Shown here piece after piece: positions 1 to 9,607 of a DNA stretch of 64,000 nucleotides. The notes beneath the pieces are model-generated. The model did no database searches, was not told the origin of the DNA, and saw only the letters and a list, made by a program, of their open reading frames with translations. Source of the DNA: Alphaproteobacteria bacterium (GTDB lineage: Bacteria; Pseudomonadota; Alphaproteobacteria; Micavibrionales; UBA2020); NCBI GenBank assembly GCA_016794125.1, contig JAEUKT010000001.1:354517-418516 (forward strand), read 5' to 3'. Positions within the stretch are counted from its first letter, which is position 1, and each line of letters opens with the position of its first letter. A program made the position numbers and the translations under genes.

Positions 1-2
1 CT

Positions 3-1214
3 GACCAAAAATACATTTTCACGAGCGAGTCCGTAGGCGAAGGCCACCCCGACAAACTGTGCGACCGCGTGTCCGATGCCATCGTCGATGCTTACCTGAA
101 CGCCGATCCCTATGCCCGTGTCGCGGCGGAATGCCTTGCGACAACAGGCTTCCTCTGCATCGCGGGCGAAACGCGCGGCCCCGCCTCCATCGACCGCGAC
201 CTGATCGAAACCGTCGCCCGCCACGCCGTGCGCGACATCGGTTACAAGCAGGAAGAATTCCATTGGGAAAAAATCAAGGTTGATGTGCGTCTCCACGCGC
301 AATCCGCCGATATCGCCGTGGGCGTCGATGCCGCCGGCAACAAGGACGAAGGTGCCGGGGACCAGGGCATCATGTTCGGTTATGCCTGCCGCGAAACCGA
401 AAGCCTGATGCCGGCTGCCATCCATTACTCCCACGCGATCCTGAAATCGCTGGCCGAAGCCCGCCATTCCGGCGCGCTGTTCAAGCTCGGCCCCGATGCG
501 AAAAGCCAGGTATCGCTGGAATACGTGAACGGCAAGCCCGTGCGCGCGACCTCCGTCGTCGTCTCCACCCAGCACGACGCGTCGCTGTCCCAGGACGAAG
601 TGCGCGAAATGGTGCGCCCGCATGTCGAAAACATACTGCCGCAGGGCTGGATGTGCGATGAAAGCCAGTTCTACGTCAACCCGACCGGCCGTTTTGTCAT
701 CGGCGGCCCGGATGGCGACTGCGGCCTGACCGGTCGCAAGATCATCGTCGATACTTACGGCGGCGCAGCGCCCCATGGCGGCGGCGCATTCTCCGGCAAG
801 GACCCGACGAAGGTTGACCGCTCGGCTGCCTATGCCGCGCGTCACGCCGCGAAAAACATCGTAGCGGCCGGCCTTGCCGACAAATGCACGATTCAGGTGT
901 CCTATGCCATCGGCGTGTCGCACCCGATCTCGCTCTACGTCAATACGCATGGCACCGGCAAATACAGCGATGACGCGATTGCGCAGGCGCTGCAGGCCGT
1001 GGCCGATTTCCGCCCCCGCGCGATCCGGGAACGTCTGAACCTGAATAAGCCCATCTATGCCCGCACCGCCGCCTACGGCCATTTCGGTCGTACACCGGAG
1101 GCGGATGGCGGCTTCACTTGGGAAAAACCCGACCTCGTGCAGGCGCTGAAGGATGAACTCGGCTCCAAAAAATACGCGGCCGCCGAAGGCAAAGTGACGG
1201 AACTGAAGCGGTAA
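3..1214 (+). CDS. metK: S-adenosylmethionine synthetase (5' partial)
   Basis: Makes S-adenosylmethionine from methionine and ATP in the cytoplasm. The reading frame is open to the left edge, and its first visible codons already give the family N-terminus ([16 protein letters not shown]), so the true start lies a few codons outside the window; the GTG at 69 is internal. Also visible are the signature near residues 115-125 ([12 protein letters not shown]), the [18 protein letters not shown] stretch that binds phosphate and Mg, and the C-terminal [10 protein letters not shown] region. Length is normal for the family (about 385-400 residues). It ends 4 bp before the carbonic anhydrase gene and lies upstream of trmB and rimP, an order typical of alphaproteobacteria. 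Any upstream SAM-responsive leader would be outside the window. Confidence 0.97.
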   Translation, partial: DQKYIFTSESVGEGHPDKLCDRVSDAIVDAYLNADPYARVAAECLATTGFLCIAGETRGPASIDRDLIETVARHAVRDIGYKQEEFHWEKIKVDVRLHAQSADIAVGVDAAGNKDEGAGDQGIMFGYACRETESLMPAAIHYSHAILKSLAEARHSGALFKLGPDAKSQVSLEYVNGKPVRATSVVVSTQHDASLSQDEVREMVRPHVENILPQGWMCDESQFYVNPTGRFVIGGPDGDCGLTGRKIIVDTYGGAAPHGGGAFSGKDPTKVDRSAAYAARHAAKNIVAAGLADKCTIQVSYAIGVSHPISLYVNTHGTGKYSDDAIAQALQAVADFRPRAIRERLNLNKPIYARTAAYGHFGRTPEADGGFTWEKPDLVQALKDELGSKKYAAAEGKVTELKR

Positions 1215-1218
1215 TCAA

Positions 1219-1881
1219 GTGCCCTTCAACAAACTCATCCAAGGCTACAAGGCGTTCCACAAGGAACATTTCGGGCCCGGCAAGAAGCTGTTTCATACGC
1301 TTGTGCGCGACGGGCAGAACCCCGAAGTGCTGATGATCGGCTGTTCGGATTCCCGCGCCGATCCCGCCATCATCACCCATGCCGCGCCCGGCGATATCTT
1401 CGTGGTGCGCAACGTGTCCGCCATCGTGCCCGCCTATACCCGCGACCTTGGCCACCACGGCACCTGTTCGGCGATTGAATTCGCCGTGCGCGGGCTGAAG
1501 GTCAAGCAGATCGTCGTCATGGGGCACAGCATGTGCGGCGGCGTGCGCGCGCTTGCCGAGCGCGACCTTGTCGCCGAGCATTTCGAATTCCTGCCGCAAT
1601 GGGTCGATATCGCCAGATCCGCGCTGGTGACCACCAAGAAAGCGACCGAGAAACTACCCGATGAAGAACGCGCGCGCGAGCTGGAAAAAGCCGTCGTGCT
1701 GGTATCCTACCGCAACCTGCACACCTTCCCGTGGATCGAGGAACGCCTGATGAGCGGCGAGTTGACCATCCACGCCTGGTATTTCGACATGGCCAAGGGC
1801 AAGCTGCTGGAATACAACCCGCTGACCACCCGCTTCGAAGACCTCGACGACGGCAAGGGCATCAAGAAACGTGATAAATGA
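1219..1881 (+). CDS. Beta-class carbonic anhydrase
   Basis: Zinc enzyme interconverting CO2 and bicarbonate. The 220-residue protein has the beta-class signature: C42-x-D44-x-R46 in the motif CSDSRADP and H103-x-x-C106 in GHSMCGGV, giving the Cys/His/Cys zinc ligands and the Asp-Arg dyad. It starts at a GTG only 4 bp after metK and overlaps the next gene, trmB, by 11 bp, so the three are probably co-transcribed. A carbonic anhydrase in the metK-trmB interval is not part of the usual alphaproteobacterial arrangement. No signal peptide is seen, so it should be cytoplasmic. The class is certain; the physiological role (bicarbonate supply for carboxylases or pH balance) is inferred. Confidence 0.93.
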   Translation: MPFNKLIQGYKAFHKEHFGPGKKLFHTLVRDGQNPEVLMIGCSDSRADPAIITHAAPGDIFVVRNVSAIVPAYTRDLGHHGTCSAIEFAVRGLKVKQIVVMGHSMCGGVRALAERDLVAEHFEFLPQWVDIARSALVTTKKATEKLPDEERARELEKAVVLVSYRNLHTFPWIEERLMSGELTIHAWYFDMAKGKLLEYNPLTTRFEDLDDGKGIKKRDK

Positions 1882-2563
1882 AGACGAGATTATTCGTTAT
1901 TACGGTCGCCGGCGCGGCAAGGCGCTGCGGCCGGACCGCCAGAGCGCGTATGACGAGATCACGCCCTGGGCGCGCATCGTTTTGCCTGCGGGCGACAGCC
2001 TGATCGACCCGCGCAGCCTGTTCGATTTCCCCGTGCGCGAAGTCTGGATGGAAATCGGCTTCGGCGCGGGCGAACAGCTGATCCATCAGGCCGTCCACCA
2101 CCCCGATATCGGCATGATCGGCTGCGAACCGTTCATGAACGGCGTGGCGTCCCTCTGCCGCGACATGCGCGACAACAAAATCCGCAATATCCGCATCTGG
2201 CAGGATGATGTGCGCCTGCTGATGCCGCGGTTGATGGAAAAAAGCATTTCCCGCCTGTTCCTGCTGAATTCCGACCCGTGGCCGAAAACGCGCCATCACC
2301 GCCGCCGCGTGGTGCAGACCGAAAACCTCGACGCGTTCCACCGGCTGCTGAAACCGGGCGCGGAATTCCGCCTGTCGTCAGACGTGCCTGCGCTGAACGC
2401 GTGGCAGCTGGAAAAAACCTTCCTGCATCCCGGTTTTGAATGGCTGGCCAATTGCGCCGCCGACTGGCGCACCCGCCCCGCCGACATGCTCGGCACCCGC
2501 TATCAGGCCAAGGGACTCGTGCAGGGGCGCGAGACGATGTTCTTTAATTTTAAGGCTAAATAG
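1871..2563 (+). CDS. trmB: tRNA (guanine-N7-)-methyltransferase
   Basis: Methylates N7 of G46 in the variable loop of tRNAs using S-adenosylmethionine. The 230-residue protein has the SAM-binding strand and loop EIGFGAGEQL near residue 58 and the family motif DPWPKTRHHRRR near residue 137. The residues just before DPWP are Asn-Ser instead of the usual Phe-Pro, a mild deviation. The start is a GTG inside the 3' end of the carbonic anhydrase gene; the nearby ATG at 1878 is out of frame, so the GTG is the only reasonable choice. It shares the metK transcription direction and is followed by an AT-rich stretch and a new promoter for rimP. Confidence 0.95.
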   Translation: MINEDEIIRYYGRRRGKALRPDRQSAYDEITPWARIVLPAGDSLIDPRSLFDFPVREVWMEIGFGAGEQLIHQAVHHPDIGMIGCEPFMNGVASLCRDMRDNKIRNIRIWQDDVRLLMPRLMEKSISRLFLLNSDPWPKTRHHRRRVVQTENLDAFHRLLKPGAEFRLSSDVPALNAWQLEKTFLHPGFEWLANCAADWRTRPADMLGTRYQAKGLVQGRETMFFNFKAK

Positions 2564-2566
2564 CCG

Positions 2567-2587
2567 ATTTTCATAGATTATGAAAAT
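2567..2587 (+). other. AT-rich hairpin after trmB
   Basis: A perfect 9 bp inverted repeat (ATTTTCATA / TATGAAAAT, 3-base loop) begins 4 bases after the trmB stop codon. A second short dyad (AATAAAT / ATTTATT) follows near 2597-2614. The stems are AT-only and lack a run of T, so these are weak candidates for termination or 3'-end protection of the metK-trmB transcript. Confidence 0.35.
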
Positions 2588-2669
2588 AAATAGCAAATAA
2601 ATCCAAATTTATTTTCAGCGAAAAGCCTGCAAAAAACGCGGGAAATACGCAGTTACCCCCCTATTTTCC

Positions 2670-2697
2670 TTGCAAAACCGCATGGTTGCTGTATAAA
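2670..2697 (+). promoter_or_regulatory. Putative sigma70-type promoter of the rimP-nusA-infB operon
   Basis: TTGCAA at 2670-2675 and TATAAA at 2692-2697 are separated by 16 bases. Initiation would fall near 2704, giving an 80-base leader that contains the GC-rich hairpin at 2724-2756 before rimP. The placement fits the operon well, but this is a by-eye match. Confidence 0.55.
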
Positions 2698-2723
2698 AGC
2701 ACTCAAATATAACCCGGCATACA

Positions 2724-2756
2724 AAAGGGTGGGCTCTCAAAAAGAGCCCGCCCTTT
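2724..2756 (+). promoter_or_regulatory. rimP leader hairpin
   Basis: A 13 bp stem with one G-T pair and a 7-base loop (2724-2736 with 2744-2756) lies between the predicted promoter and rimP. The downstream stem side ends in only three T before mixed sequence, so it is a poor intrinsic terminator. GC-rich hairpins ahead of rimP-nusA are common, and NusA is known to feed back on its own operon in other bacteria. An attenuator or RNA-stability role is therefore a reasonable inference. Confidence 0.6.
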
Positions 2757-2785
2757 GTGCTGAATAAGGCCCAAAAACGAGAAAC

Positions 2786-3292
2786 ATGGATAAGTCGCCG
2801 CTGAGCAAAAAAGTCGAAAAAGCGATCAGCCCCGCCGCCGAAGGCATGGGGTTTGAAATCGTGCGCGTCATGATGGTGGGCGTCGGCTCCGGCAAACCTA
2901 CCTTACAGATCATGGCCGAACGCCCCGATGGCACGATGAGCCTCGACGACTGCTCGAAACTGTCGCAGGCGATTTCCGCCGTGCTGGATGTGGAGGGCGT
3001 GATTGACTCGGCTTACTACCTCGAAGTTTCCTCCCCCGGCATCGACCGCCCGCTGACGCGCCTGAAGGATTTCGAGCGCTGGAAGGGTTTCGAGGCGAAG
3101 GTGGAACTTGACCAGCCCGTTGCCGGGCAAAAAAAATTCAAAGGCATGCTGATGGGCACCGCAGAGGGTGACATCATCAACGTGCAGACCGAGGACGGCA
3201 CCTTGCGCGGCCTTCCGTTCGGGCATGTCCAGAAAGCCAAATTGGTTTTGACGGACGAACTCCTCAAAGCAGCGCAGCAGAAAAAGGGATAA
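2786..3292 (+). CDS. rimP: Ribosome maturation factor RimP
   Basis: Assists late maturation of the 30S subunit. The 168-residue protein has the conserved N-terminal region (AAEGMGFEIVRV), the central motif VSSPGIDRPL near residues 80-89 and a C-terminal Sm-like domain. Length is typical. It is the first gene of the rimP-nusA-infB-rbfA-truB-rpsO series and is 15 bp upstream of nusA, behind a predicted promoter and leader hairpin. Confidence 0.95.
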   Translation: MDKSPLSKKVEKAISPAAEGMGFEIVRVMMVGVGSGKPTLQIMAERPDGTMSLDDCSKLSQAISAVLDVEGVIDSAYYLEVSSPGIDRPLTRLKDFERWKGFEAKVELDQPVAGQKKFKGMLMGTAEGDIINVQTEDGTLRGLPFGHVQKAKLVLTDELLKAAQQKKG

Positions 3293-3307
3293 CCAAGGAA
3301 AAACGCC

Positions 3308-4825
3308 ATGCAAGAAATGCTCCAAGTCGCAGATGCCGTCGCCCGTGAAAAAAGCATCGACCGTGAAATCGTGATCCAGGCCATGGAAGAAGCCATCCAG
3401 AAGGCCGGCCGTTCCAAATACGGCTACGACCACGACATCCGCGCGACCATCGACCGCAAAACCGGCGAGATCGAGCTTTTCCGCTACCGCGAAGTCGTCG
3501 AAGCATTCAACGAGGAAATCCCGGAGGCCGAAGCGCGCCAGATCCTCCTGAAGCCTGCCAAGAAAATCAAGCCGGATGCCGTCGTGGGCGAATTCCTCGT
3601 CGACAAGCTGCCGCCCCTCGATTTCGGCCGCATCGCCGCACAGACCGCAAAACAGGTCATCTTCCAGAAAGTGCGCGACGCAGAACGCGACCGCATGTTC
3701 GAAGAATACAAAGACCGCACCGGCGAAATCGTTTCCGGCGTCGTCAAGCGCGTCGAATACGGCAACATCACCGTCGATCTGGGCCGCGGCGAAGGATATC
3801 TGCGCCGCCAGGACGCGCTGCCCCGCGAACATTTCAAAAACGGCGACCGCGTCCGCGCTTACATCTTCGACGTGCGCCGCGAACAGCGCGGCCCGCAGAT
3901 TTTCCTGAGCCGCGTGCATCCCGACTTCCTCGCCAAACTGTTCAAGCAGGAAGTGCCGGAAATTTATGACGGCGTGATCGAGATCAAGGCGGTTGCCCGC
4001 GATCCCGGTTCCCGCGCAAAAATCGCGGTTATCTCCCGCGACAGCTCCATCGACCCTGTCGGCGCTTGCGTCGGTATGCGCGGCTCCCGCGTTCAGGCAG
4101 TTGTCGGCGAATTGCAGGGCGAAAAAATCGACATCATTCCGTGGACGAACGACGTGGCGACCTTCGTGGTCAACGCGCTTGCCCCCGCCGAAGTCACCAA
4201 GGTCGTCCTCGATCAGGACACCCACCGCCTCGATGTGGTCGTGCCCGACGAACAGCTCTCGCTCGCCATCGGCCGCCGCGGCCAGAACGTGCGCCTTGCG
4301 ACGCAGCTTTCCGGCTGGAACATCGACATCATGACCGAAGCCGAAGAAACCGAGCGCCGCCAGAACGAATTCCGCACCCGCTCCGCCCTCTTCATCGAAG
4401 GTCTGGACGTTGACGAAGTCATCGCGCACCTGCTGGTGGTCGAAGGCTTTACCTCCATCCAGGACATCGTCGACACCTCTGTCGATGAAATGGCCCGCAT
4501 TCAGGGCTTCGACGCAGACGTTGCGACCGAGCTGAAAAACCGCGCGGCAAGCTTCCTCGAGGCAAAAACCGTCGAATTCGACAAGAAGTGCAAGGAACTC
4601 GGCGTGAAAGCCGACCTCGCCAAGGTGAAGGGTCTGTCGCAGGACATGATCATCGCGCTTGCCGAAAAAGGCGTGAAGACGCTCGACGATCTGGGCGACC
4701 TCGCCGGCGACGAGCTGCGCGAGATTGTCGGCAACGACGCGCTGACCGAAAGCCAGGCGAACAACATCATCATGGCCGCACGCGCCAGCTGGTTCCCCGA
4801 GGAACAGCAGGCCGTGGCCGGATAA
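3308..4825 (+). CDS. nusA: Transcription termination/antitermination factor NusA
   Basis: RNA polymerase elongation factor acting in pausing, termination and rRNA antitermination. The 505-residue protein has the N-terminal polymerase-binding domain (1-130), an S1 domain from about residue 138 ([15 protein letters not shown]), a first KH domain ([14 protein letters not shown] near 257), a second KH domain ([12 protein letters not shown] near 321), and two C-terminal helix-hairpin-helix acidic repeats (about 360-500), as in proteobacterial NusA. A Shine-Dalgarno-like AAGGAA precedes the ATG. Unusually, no ylxR gene follows: infB starts 61 bp downstream. Confidence 0.97.
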   Translation: MQEMLQVADAVAREKSIDREIVIQAMEEAIQKAGRSKYGYDHDIRATIDRKTGEIELFRYREVVEAFNEEIPEAEARQILLKPAKKIKPDAVVGEFLVDKLPPLDFGRIAAQTAKQVIFQKVRDAERDRMFEEYKDRTGEIVSGVVKRVEYGNITVDLGRGEGYLRRQDALPREHFKNGDRVRAYIFDVRREQRGPQIFLSRVHPDFLAKLFKQEVPEIYDGVIEIKAVARDPGSRAKIAVISRDSSIDPVGACVGMRGSRVQAVVGELQGEKIDIIPWTNDVATFVVNALAPAEVTKVVLDQDTHRLDVVVPDEQLSLAIGRRGQNVRLATQLSGWNIDIMTEAEETERRQNEFRTRSALFIEGLDVDEVIAHLLVVEGFTSIQDIVDTSVDEMARIQGFDADVATELKNRAASFLEAKTVEFDKKCKELGVKADLAKVKGLSQDMIIALAEKGVKTLDDLGDLAGDELREIVGNDALTESQANNIIMAARASWFPEEQQAVAG

Positions 4826-4886
4826 TGGCTGCCGCATGACTAACTAAGATAAACGCATGAAACCTTAAAAGGCTGAAGACACCCAA

Positions 4887-7448
4887 ATGGCTGACAACGA
4901 AAAAGAACCGAAAAAGCTGACCCTGTCCGGCAAAGGCACCCTGAGCCTCAAGGCTCCCGTGGGTGCAGCGCCGCGCCAGAACATGGCCATGGGCCGCAGC
5001 GCGAAGCCTGTCGCCGTCGAGGTGAAGAAAAAGCGCGGGGCGCAAGCCGAAGCCGCGCGCCAGGCGGAGGAAAAAGCCAGCGGTGACATTCACCTGACAT
5101 CGGCGGAGGCCGAAGCCCGCAAGCGCGCGCTGGCGCAGGCGCAGGCTGCCCCCCGCGAAACCACCACCACCCCCTACCAGACCAAGCTGGTCATCAAAAA
5201 CCAGCCGGTGGAGGAAGAGGCTCCTGCAGCGGCAGCGGCCGCGCCGGTCGACACCATGTCCGCCGCCGACCGCGCGCGCGAACAGGAAACGGCGAAACTC
5301 CGCCAGTTGAACCAGCAGGAAGAAGCGGAGCGCAAGCGCCGCGACGCGACCCGCAGCGCGAACGCCACCAACAACCCGCGCGTCGGCGCGCCGGTTGCGC
5401 CCGACGAAGACCGCCGCGGCATGCCCGGCCGCCGCGAATTCGGCCCCGATGCGGCGCCGTCTTCCGTCGTCGATGAAATCAACCGCAAGCGCGGCGCCGG
5501 CCGTTTCGGCGCGCAGCAGCAGCGCAAACGCGGCGGCGGCAAGATGACCGTCAGCCAGGTCCTCAATGATGGATTTGAAGACCGCGATTCCAAGAGCCCG
5601 TCGATGGCAGCACAGCAGCGCGCCCGCGCCCGCATGCGCGCCAAGATGCAGACGACGGCCGCGCCCCAGCAAAAACAATACCGCGAAGTCATCGTGCCCG
5701 AAGTCATCACCGTGCAGGAACTGGCGAACCGCATGTCGGAACGCCTCGGCGATGTCGTGAAGAAACTCATGGGCCTCGGCATCATGGCGACCGGCAACCA
5801 GCCGATCGACCAGGACACGGCCGAGCTGATCGTCGGCGAATTCGGCCACACCGTGAAGCGCGTCGCTGAATCCGACGTCGAATCCGCGCTGAAGGTGGAG
5901 GACGCGGAAAGCGATCTCGCCGGACGCCCGCCCGTCGTCACCATCATGGGCCACGTCGACCACGGTAAAACCTCGCTGCTCGATGCCATCCGCGCAACCG
6001 ACGTCGTGTCGGGCGAGGCCGGCGGCATCACCCAGCATATCGGCGCATACCAGATCACGACGAAGGCCGGCAAAAAAATCACCTTCATCGACACCCCCGG
6101 CCACGCGGCCTTCACCGAAATGCGCGCACGCGGCGCGGACGTCACCGACATCGTCGTCCTTGTCGTCGCTGCCGATGACTCGGTCATGCCCCAGACGGTC
6201 GAGGCGATCAGCCACGCAAAAGCAGCCGGCAAGCCCCTGATCATCGCGATCAACAAATGCGACCTGCCGACCGCGAACCCGAACAAGGTGCGCCAGGAAC
6301 TGCTGCAGTACGAAGTCGTCACCGAAGACATGGGCGGCGACAGCCAGTCGGTGGAGGTTTCGGCGAAAACCCGCAAGAACCTTGATGCGCTGGAAGAAGC
6401 GATCCTGCTGCAGGCCGAAGTCCTGCACCTGCGCGCCAACCCGAAACGCACCGCCAACGGCGCGGTCGTGGAAGCGCGCGTCGAACAGGGCAAGGGCTCG
6501 GTTGCGACCGTCCTCGTCCAGGGCGGCACGCTGAAACAGGGCGACATCTTCGTTTCCGGCACCGAATGGGGCCGCGTGAAGACGCTGCATGACGACCGCG
6601 GCGCGCTGGTGAAAACCGCTCTGCCCGGCCAGCCCATCGAAGTGCAGGGCCTGACCGGCACGCCCGAAGCCGGCGACGATTTCGTCGTCGTGCCTGACGA
6701 AGCCAAGGCGCGTGAAATCGCCGAATTCCGCCTGCGCAAGAAGCGCGCGCTTGCCGCCGCGAAAGGTAAAGGCCGCGGCATCGACCAGATGATCACCGAC
6801 ATTCAGGCGGGCTCCGCACGCCGTCTGCCCGTCATCATCAAGGGCGACGTGCACGGCTCGATCGAAGCTATCGCCGGCGCGCTGAACAAAGTGACCGAAG
6901 AAAACAAGGAAGTGAAAGTGCAGGTGCTGCATTCCGGCGTCGGCGCGATCACGGAATCGGACATCACGCTGGCGAACGCGTCCGGCGCGCTGATCATCGG
7001 CTTCAACGTCCGCGCGAACCCGCAGGCACGCGACCTTGCGAAACGCGACGGCGTGGAAATCCGCTACTACTCGATCATCTACGAAGTGATCGACGAAGTG
7101 AAACAGCTCCTCGGCGGCCTGCTCTCGCCGGAGATGAAGGAAAAGTTCATCGGCTACGCGGAAATCCGCAAAGTGTTCGATGTCAGCAAGACCGGCAAGA
7201 TCGCCGGCTGCTTCGTCACCGAAGGCTTGGTCAAGCGCGGCGCGAAAGTCCGCCTGCTGCGCGACAACGTGGTCATCCATACCGGCACGCTGAAAACCCT
7301 GCGCCGCTTCAAGGACGAAGTCCGCGAAGTGCAGAAGGGTTATGAATGCGGCATGGCGTTCGAAAGCTATGACGACATCAAGGACGGCGACGTGATCGAG
7401 GCGTTCGAGATCGAAAGCTCGGCCCGCACGCTGGAAGGCACGGCGTAA
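4887..7448 (+). CDS. infB: Translation initiation factor IF-2
   Basis: GTPase that delivers initiator tRNA to the ribosome. The 853-residue protein has a long charged, alanine-rich N-terminal segment (1-270) followed by the conserved core. The core shows G1 GHVDHGKT at residues 355-362, G3 DTPGH near 404 and G4 NKCD near 455, then the C-terminal initiator-tRNA-binding domain (GYECGM near 818). Codon use is strongly GC-ending, like its neighbours. It is 61 bp after nusA and 8 bp before rbfA, so translation of the block is probably coupled. Confidence 0.97.
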   Translation: MADNEKEPKKLTLSGKGTLSLKAPVGAAPRQNMAMGRSAKPVAVEVKKKRGAQAEAARQAEEKASGDIHLTSAEAEARKRALAQAQAAPRETTTTPYQTKLVIKNQPVEEEAPAAAAAAPVDTMSAADRAREQETAKLRQLNQQEEAERKRRDATRSANATNNPRVGAPVAPDEDRRGMPGRREFGPDAAPSSVVDEINRKRGAGRFGAQQQRKRGGGKMTVSQVLNDGFEDRDSKSPSMAAQQRARARMRAKMQTTAAPQQKQYREVIVPEVITVQELANRMSERLGDVVKKLMGLGIMATGNQPIDQDTAELIVGEFGHTVKRVAESDVESALKVEDAESDLAGRPPVVTIMGHVDHGKTSLLDAIRATDVVSGEAGGITQHIGAYQITTKAGKKITFIDTPGHAAFTEMRARGADVTDIVVLVVAADDSVMPQTVEAISHAKAAGKPLIIAINKCDLPTANPNKVRQELLQYEVVTEDMGGDSQSVEVSAKTRKNLDALEEAILLQAEVLHLRANPKRTANGAVVEARVEQGKGSVATVLVQGGTLKQGDIFVSGTEWGRVKTLHDDRGALVKTALPGQPIEVQGLTGTPEAGDDFVVVPDEAKAREIAEFRLRKKRALAAAKGKGRGIDQMITDIQAGSARRLPVIIKGDVHGSIEAIAGALNKVTEENKEVKVQVLHSGVGAITESDITLANASGALIIGFNVRANPQARDLAKRDGVEIRYYSIIYEVIDEVKQLLGGLLSPEMKEKFIGYAEIRKVFDVSKTGKIAGCFVTEGLVKRGAKVRLLRDNVVIHTGTLKTLRRFKDEVREVQKGYECGMAFESYDDIKDGDVIEAFEIESSARTLEGTA

Positions 7449-7456
7449 GGTTAACG

Positions 7457-7891
7457 ATGAAGCGCCGCACGCCCACTTCCCGCGCCGAACCCGGCCAGCG
7501 CCAGCTGCGCGTGGCCGAACGCATCCGGCATATCCTGTCGGCCGTTCTGCGCCGCGGCGAGCTGCATGACCCGGCATTGGCGCAGGCCAGCCTGATCACC
7601 ATCACCGCCGTCGAAATCGGCCCTGATCTTAAGCACGCGACCGCCTATGTCATGCCGCTCGGCGGCAAAAACGCGGATGAAATCGTCCACGCGCTCAACC
7701 GCGCGGCCGGCTATTTCCGCTCCGAAATCGGCCCCGAGCTCGACCTGCGTTACGCGCCCAAGGTGTCGTTCCGCTTCGACCACAGCTTCGAAAACGCCGC
7801 CCATATCGAAGGCATCCTCCGCCAGGAACGCGTCCAGCGCGACGTGAACGCCCCGCCGCGGAATGATGAAGAAAACGACGAAGAGGACTGA
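7457..7891 (+). CDS. rbfA: Ribosome-binding factor A
   Basis: Cold-shock-associated factor needed for 30S maturation and 16S rRNA 5' processing. The 144-residue protein carries the family pattern: RVAERIRHILS near the N-terminus, the ITAVEIGPDLKHATAYV strand-turn, the region around PKVSFRFDHS, and an acidic tail (NDEENDEED). It starts 8 bp after infB. Directly after its stop codon lies the first of two inverted repeats that bracket an inserted DUF559 gene. Confidence 0.94.
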   Translation: MKRRTPTSRAEPGQRQLRVAERIRHILSAVLRRGELHDPALAQASLITITAVEIGPDLKHATAYVMPLGGKNADEIVHALNRAAGYFRSEIGPELDLRYAPKVSFRFDHSFENAAHIEGILRQERVQRDVNAPPRNDEENDEED

Positions 7892-7896
7892 AAAGT

Positions 7897-7932
7897 CCCC
7901 TCTCCCGCTTGCGGGAGAGGGTTAGGGAGAGG
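7897..7932 (+). repeat. Left inverted repeat flanking the DUF559 gene
   Basis: A short stem-loop of CCCTCTCCCGC and GGGAGAGGG followed by TTAGGGAGAGGGA. Its reverse complement recurs at about 8265-8301 on the far side of the DUF559 gene. The two copies differ only at the loop and the ends. The purine-rich end of this copy (GGGAGAGGG) sits 5-6 bases before the GTG start of the DUF559 gene and probably serves as its ribosome binding site. Confidence 0.8.
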
Positions 7933-7937
7933 GAACA

Positions 7938-8342
7938 GTGCAAGATCGCGTCCGTCACCGCCAGTCCACGATCCGGGCGCGCGATTTGCGGCAGTCCCAA
8001 ACCGAAGCCGAAAAAGTCATCTGGCATCACCTGAAGGCCAAAAGATTTCTAGGCCTTAAATTCAAGAGACAGCATCCCATCGGCCCCTATTTCCCCGATT
8101 TCGTCTGCCTCGAACAAAAACTCGTCATTGAAATCGATGGCGGCCAGCATAGCGAAAATACGAAGGATGTGACGCGAACGAAATATTTGGAGAAGGAAGG
8201 ATATACCGTCATCCGGTTCTGGAATAACGACGTTCTGGGCAATATCGACGGCCTGCTCTCTTCCCTCTCCCTAACCCTCTCCCGCCATGCGGGAGAGGGT
8301 ACTAAGGCGGCGCTAGACGATAAAAGGCAAGAGAATGGCTAG
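7938..8342 (+). CDS. DUF559 endonuclease-like protein
   Basis: Small protein of the DUF559 family, which is related to the very-short-patch repair (Vsr) nuclease fold. In 134 residues it has the family residues in order: T22-x-A-E (TEAEKVIW), KFKRQHPIG at 41-49, D54 in YFPDF, and E65-x-D67 in the motif IEIDGGQH, consistent with a PD-(D/E)xK active site. Residues from about 108 onward (SLSLTLSRHAGEG) are translated from the right inverted repeat, so the C-terminus is repeat-derived. It uses a GTG start and overlaps truB by 8 bp. The biological substrate is unknown; members often lie next to such repeats. It splits the conserved rbfA-truB pair, indicating insertion. Confidence 0.85.
   Translation: MQDRVRHRQSTIRARDLRQSQTEAEKVIWHHLKAKRFLGLKFKRQHPIGPYFPDFVCLEQKLVIEIDGGQHSENTKDVTRTKYLEKEGYTVIRFWNNDVLGNIDGLLSSLSLTLSRHAGEGTKAALDDKRQENG
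8265..8301 (+). repeat. Right inverted repeat flanking the DUF559 gene
   Basis: CCCTCTCCCTAA followed by the stem-loop CCCTCTCCCGC-CATGC-GGGAGAGGG. It is the inverted copy of the element at 7897-7932. It is read through by the DUF559 frame and lies just upstream of truB. Confidence 0.8.
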
Positions 8343-9267
8343 AAACAAAAAAGGCAACCCCGTCCACGGCTGGCTGAACCTCGACAAGCCGCTCGGCATC
8401 ACATCCACGCAGGCGATCGGGCGGGTGCGGCGGTTGACGCAGGCGCAGAAACTTGGCCATGCCGGCACGCTCGATCCGCTGGCGACCGGCATCCTGCCGA
8501 TTGCGCTGGGGGAAGCGACCAAGACGATCCCGTTTGTGCAAGACAGCGACAAGATCTACAAATTTACCGTAAAATGGGGTGAAGCCCGCACGACCGACGA
8601 CTGCGAAGGCACCGTCACCCAAAGCTCCGACAAACGCCCGACCGAGGCTGAAATCACGGCGCTGATCCCCCGCTTTATCGGCGAGATCAGCCAGACACCG
8701 CCCCAGTTCTCCGCCATCAAAATCGATGGCGAAAGGGCCTATGATCTGGCTCGCGAGGGTGAAAAAGTCGATATCCAGCCCCGGAATGTGGTGGTTTACG
8801 ACTTTAAACTGCTCAAAACGACCGAAAACGAGGCCGAATTCGAGCTAAACTGTGGAAAAGGCACCTATGTACGGTCGATTGCCCGCGATATGGGGCAGAT
8901 TCTGGGCTGTTTCGGCCATGTTTCCCTGCTCCGCCGCACGGCAGTCGGCGGTTTTACCGAAGATAACGCGATTTCGCTGGACGAATTCGAGAAAATCATG
9001 CAATCTGCCGCTCCTGATCAGGTTCTGATGCCTGTGGAGACTGTGCTGGACGACATCCCGGCACTAGCCATGACAGGGTTGGAGATCAGCCGTATTAAGC
9101 AGGGTCAGACCCTGAGGTTTTTGTCGAGACCCGATATCGAGCGCCTGACGGTTGCCGGTATCGACGAAACAACCACCTTGGTGCTGGCCGTTGGGGACAA
9201 CAAGCCCCTCGCCCTTCTTGAGAAGAACGGGATAGAGCTTCATCCGGTCAAAGTTTTTAATATCTAA
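8335..9267 (+). CDS. truB: tRNA pseudouridine-55 synthase
   Basis: Converts U55 to pseudouridine in the T-loop of tRNAs. The 310-residue protein has the PUA-associated TruB catalytic motif [14 protein letters not shown] with the catalytic Asp near residue 47, the [12 protein letters not shown] start region, and [13 protein letters not shown] near residue 180. The start ATG overlaps the stop of the inserted DUF559 gene, so truB translation may now depend on that small gene. A Shine-Dalgarno-like GCAAGAG lies just before. rpsO follows after 17 bp. Confidence 0.95.
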   Translation: MARNKKGNPVHGWLNLDKPLGITSTQAIGRVRRLTQAQKLGHAGTLDPLATGILPIALGEATKTIPFVQDSDKIYKFTVKWGEARTTDDCEGTVTQSSDKRPTEAEITALIPRFIGEISQTPPQFSAIKIDGERAYDLAREGEKVDIQPRNVVVYDFKLLKTTENEAEFELNCGKGTYVRSIARDMGQILGCFGHVSLLRRTAVGGFTEDNAISLDEFEKIMQSAAPDQVLMPVETVLDDIPALAMTGLEISRIKQGQTLRFLSRPDIERLTVAGIDETTTLVLAVGDNKPLALLEKNGIELHPVKVFNI

Positions 9268-9284
9268 TCCCAAGGGAGTACACG

Positions 9285-9554
9285 ATGTCGCTCACGAAAA
9301 AGACGAAGTCGGAAACGATCAAGAAATACGCAACCACCCCCAAAGACACCGGCTCGCCCGAAGTCCAGGTTGCCCTGCTGACCGGTCGCATCAACCAGCT
9401 GACCGAGCACATGAAGACGCACAAAAAAGACATGGGTTCGCGCCGCGGCCTGCTGCTGATGGTGTCCAAACGCCGCCGTCACCTCAACTACCTGAAAAAA
9501 GTTGACGCAAAAGGCTACGAAAAGCTGATCGACAGCCTCGGCCTGCGCCGCTAA
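9285..9554 (+). CDS. rpsO: 30S ribosomal protein S15
   Basis: Primary 16S rRNA-binding protein of the small-subunit central domain. The 89-residue protein is full length with the conserved [20 protein letters not shown] region and the [12 protein letters not shown] motif. An AAGGGAG ribosome binding site lies 8 bp before the ATG. A strong terminator follows at 9576-9607, and pnp, the gene that normally comes next, is about 10 kb away. Confidence 0.98.
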   Translation: MSLTKKTKSETIKKYATTPKDTGSPEVQVALLTGRINQLTEHMKTHKKDMGSRRGLLLMVSKRRRHLNYLKKVDAKGYEKLIDSLGLRR

Positions 9555-9575
9555 TACGCGGATTGAGAAACAAGG

Positions 9576-9607
9576 AAAAAGCCGCTGATTAGTCAGCGGC
9601 TTTTTCT
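9576..9607 (+). terminator. Rho-independent terminator after rpsO (bidirectional)
   Basis: Stem GCCGCTGA / TCAGCGGC (9581-9588 with 9593-9600), loop TTAG, flanked by five A on the left and TTTTTCT on the right. The A and T runs let it work for rpsO on the + strand and for the convergent gene ending at 9606. Confidence 0.92.

Noticed and set aside
4770..7577. A 935-codon open frame on the minus strand opposite infB, and similar long frames opposite nusA (2903-4837) and pnp (19451-21568)
   Set aside because: They are shadows of GC-rich genes with strong third-position bias. They show His/Asp/Gly/Val-rich meaningless sequence and no family motifs.
7897..8342. An insertion sequence with transposase between rbfA and truB
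   Set aside because: The enclosed gene is a DUF559 nuclease-like protein without transposase motifs, and no target-site duplication could be recognised.
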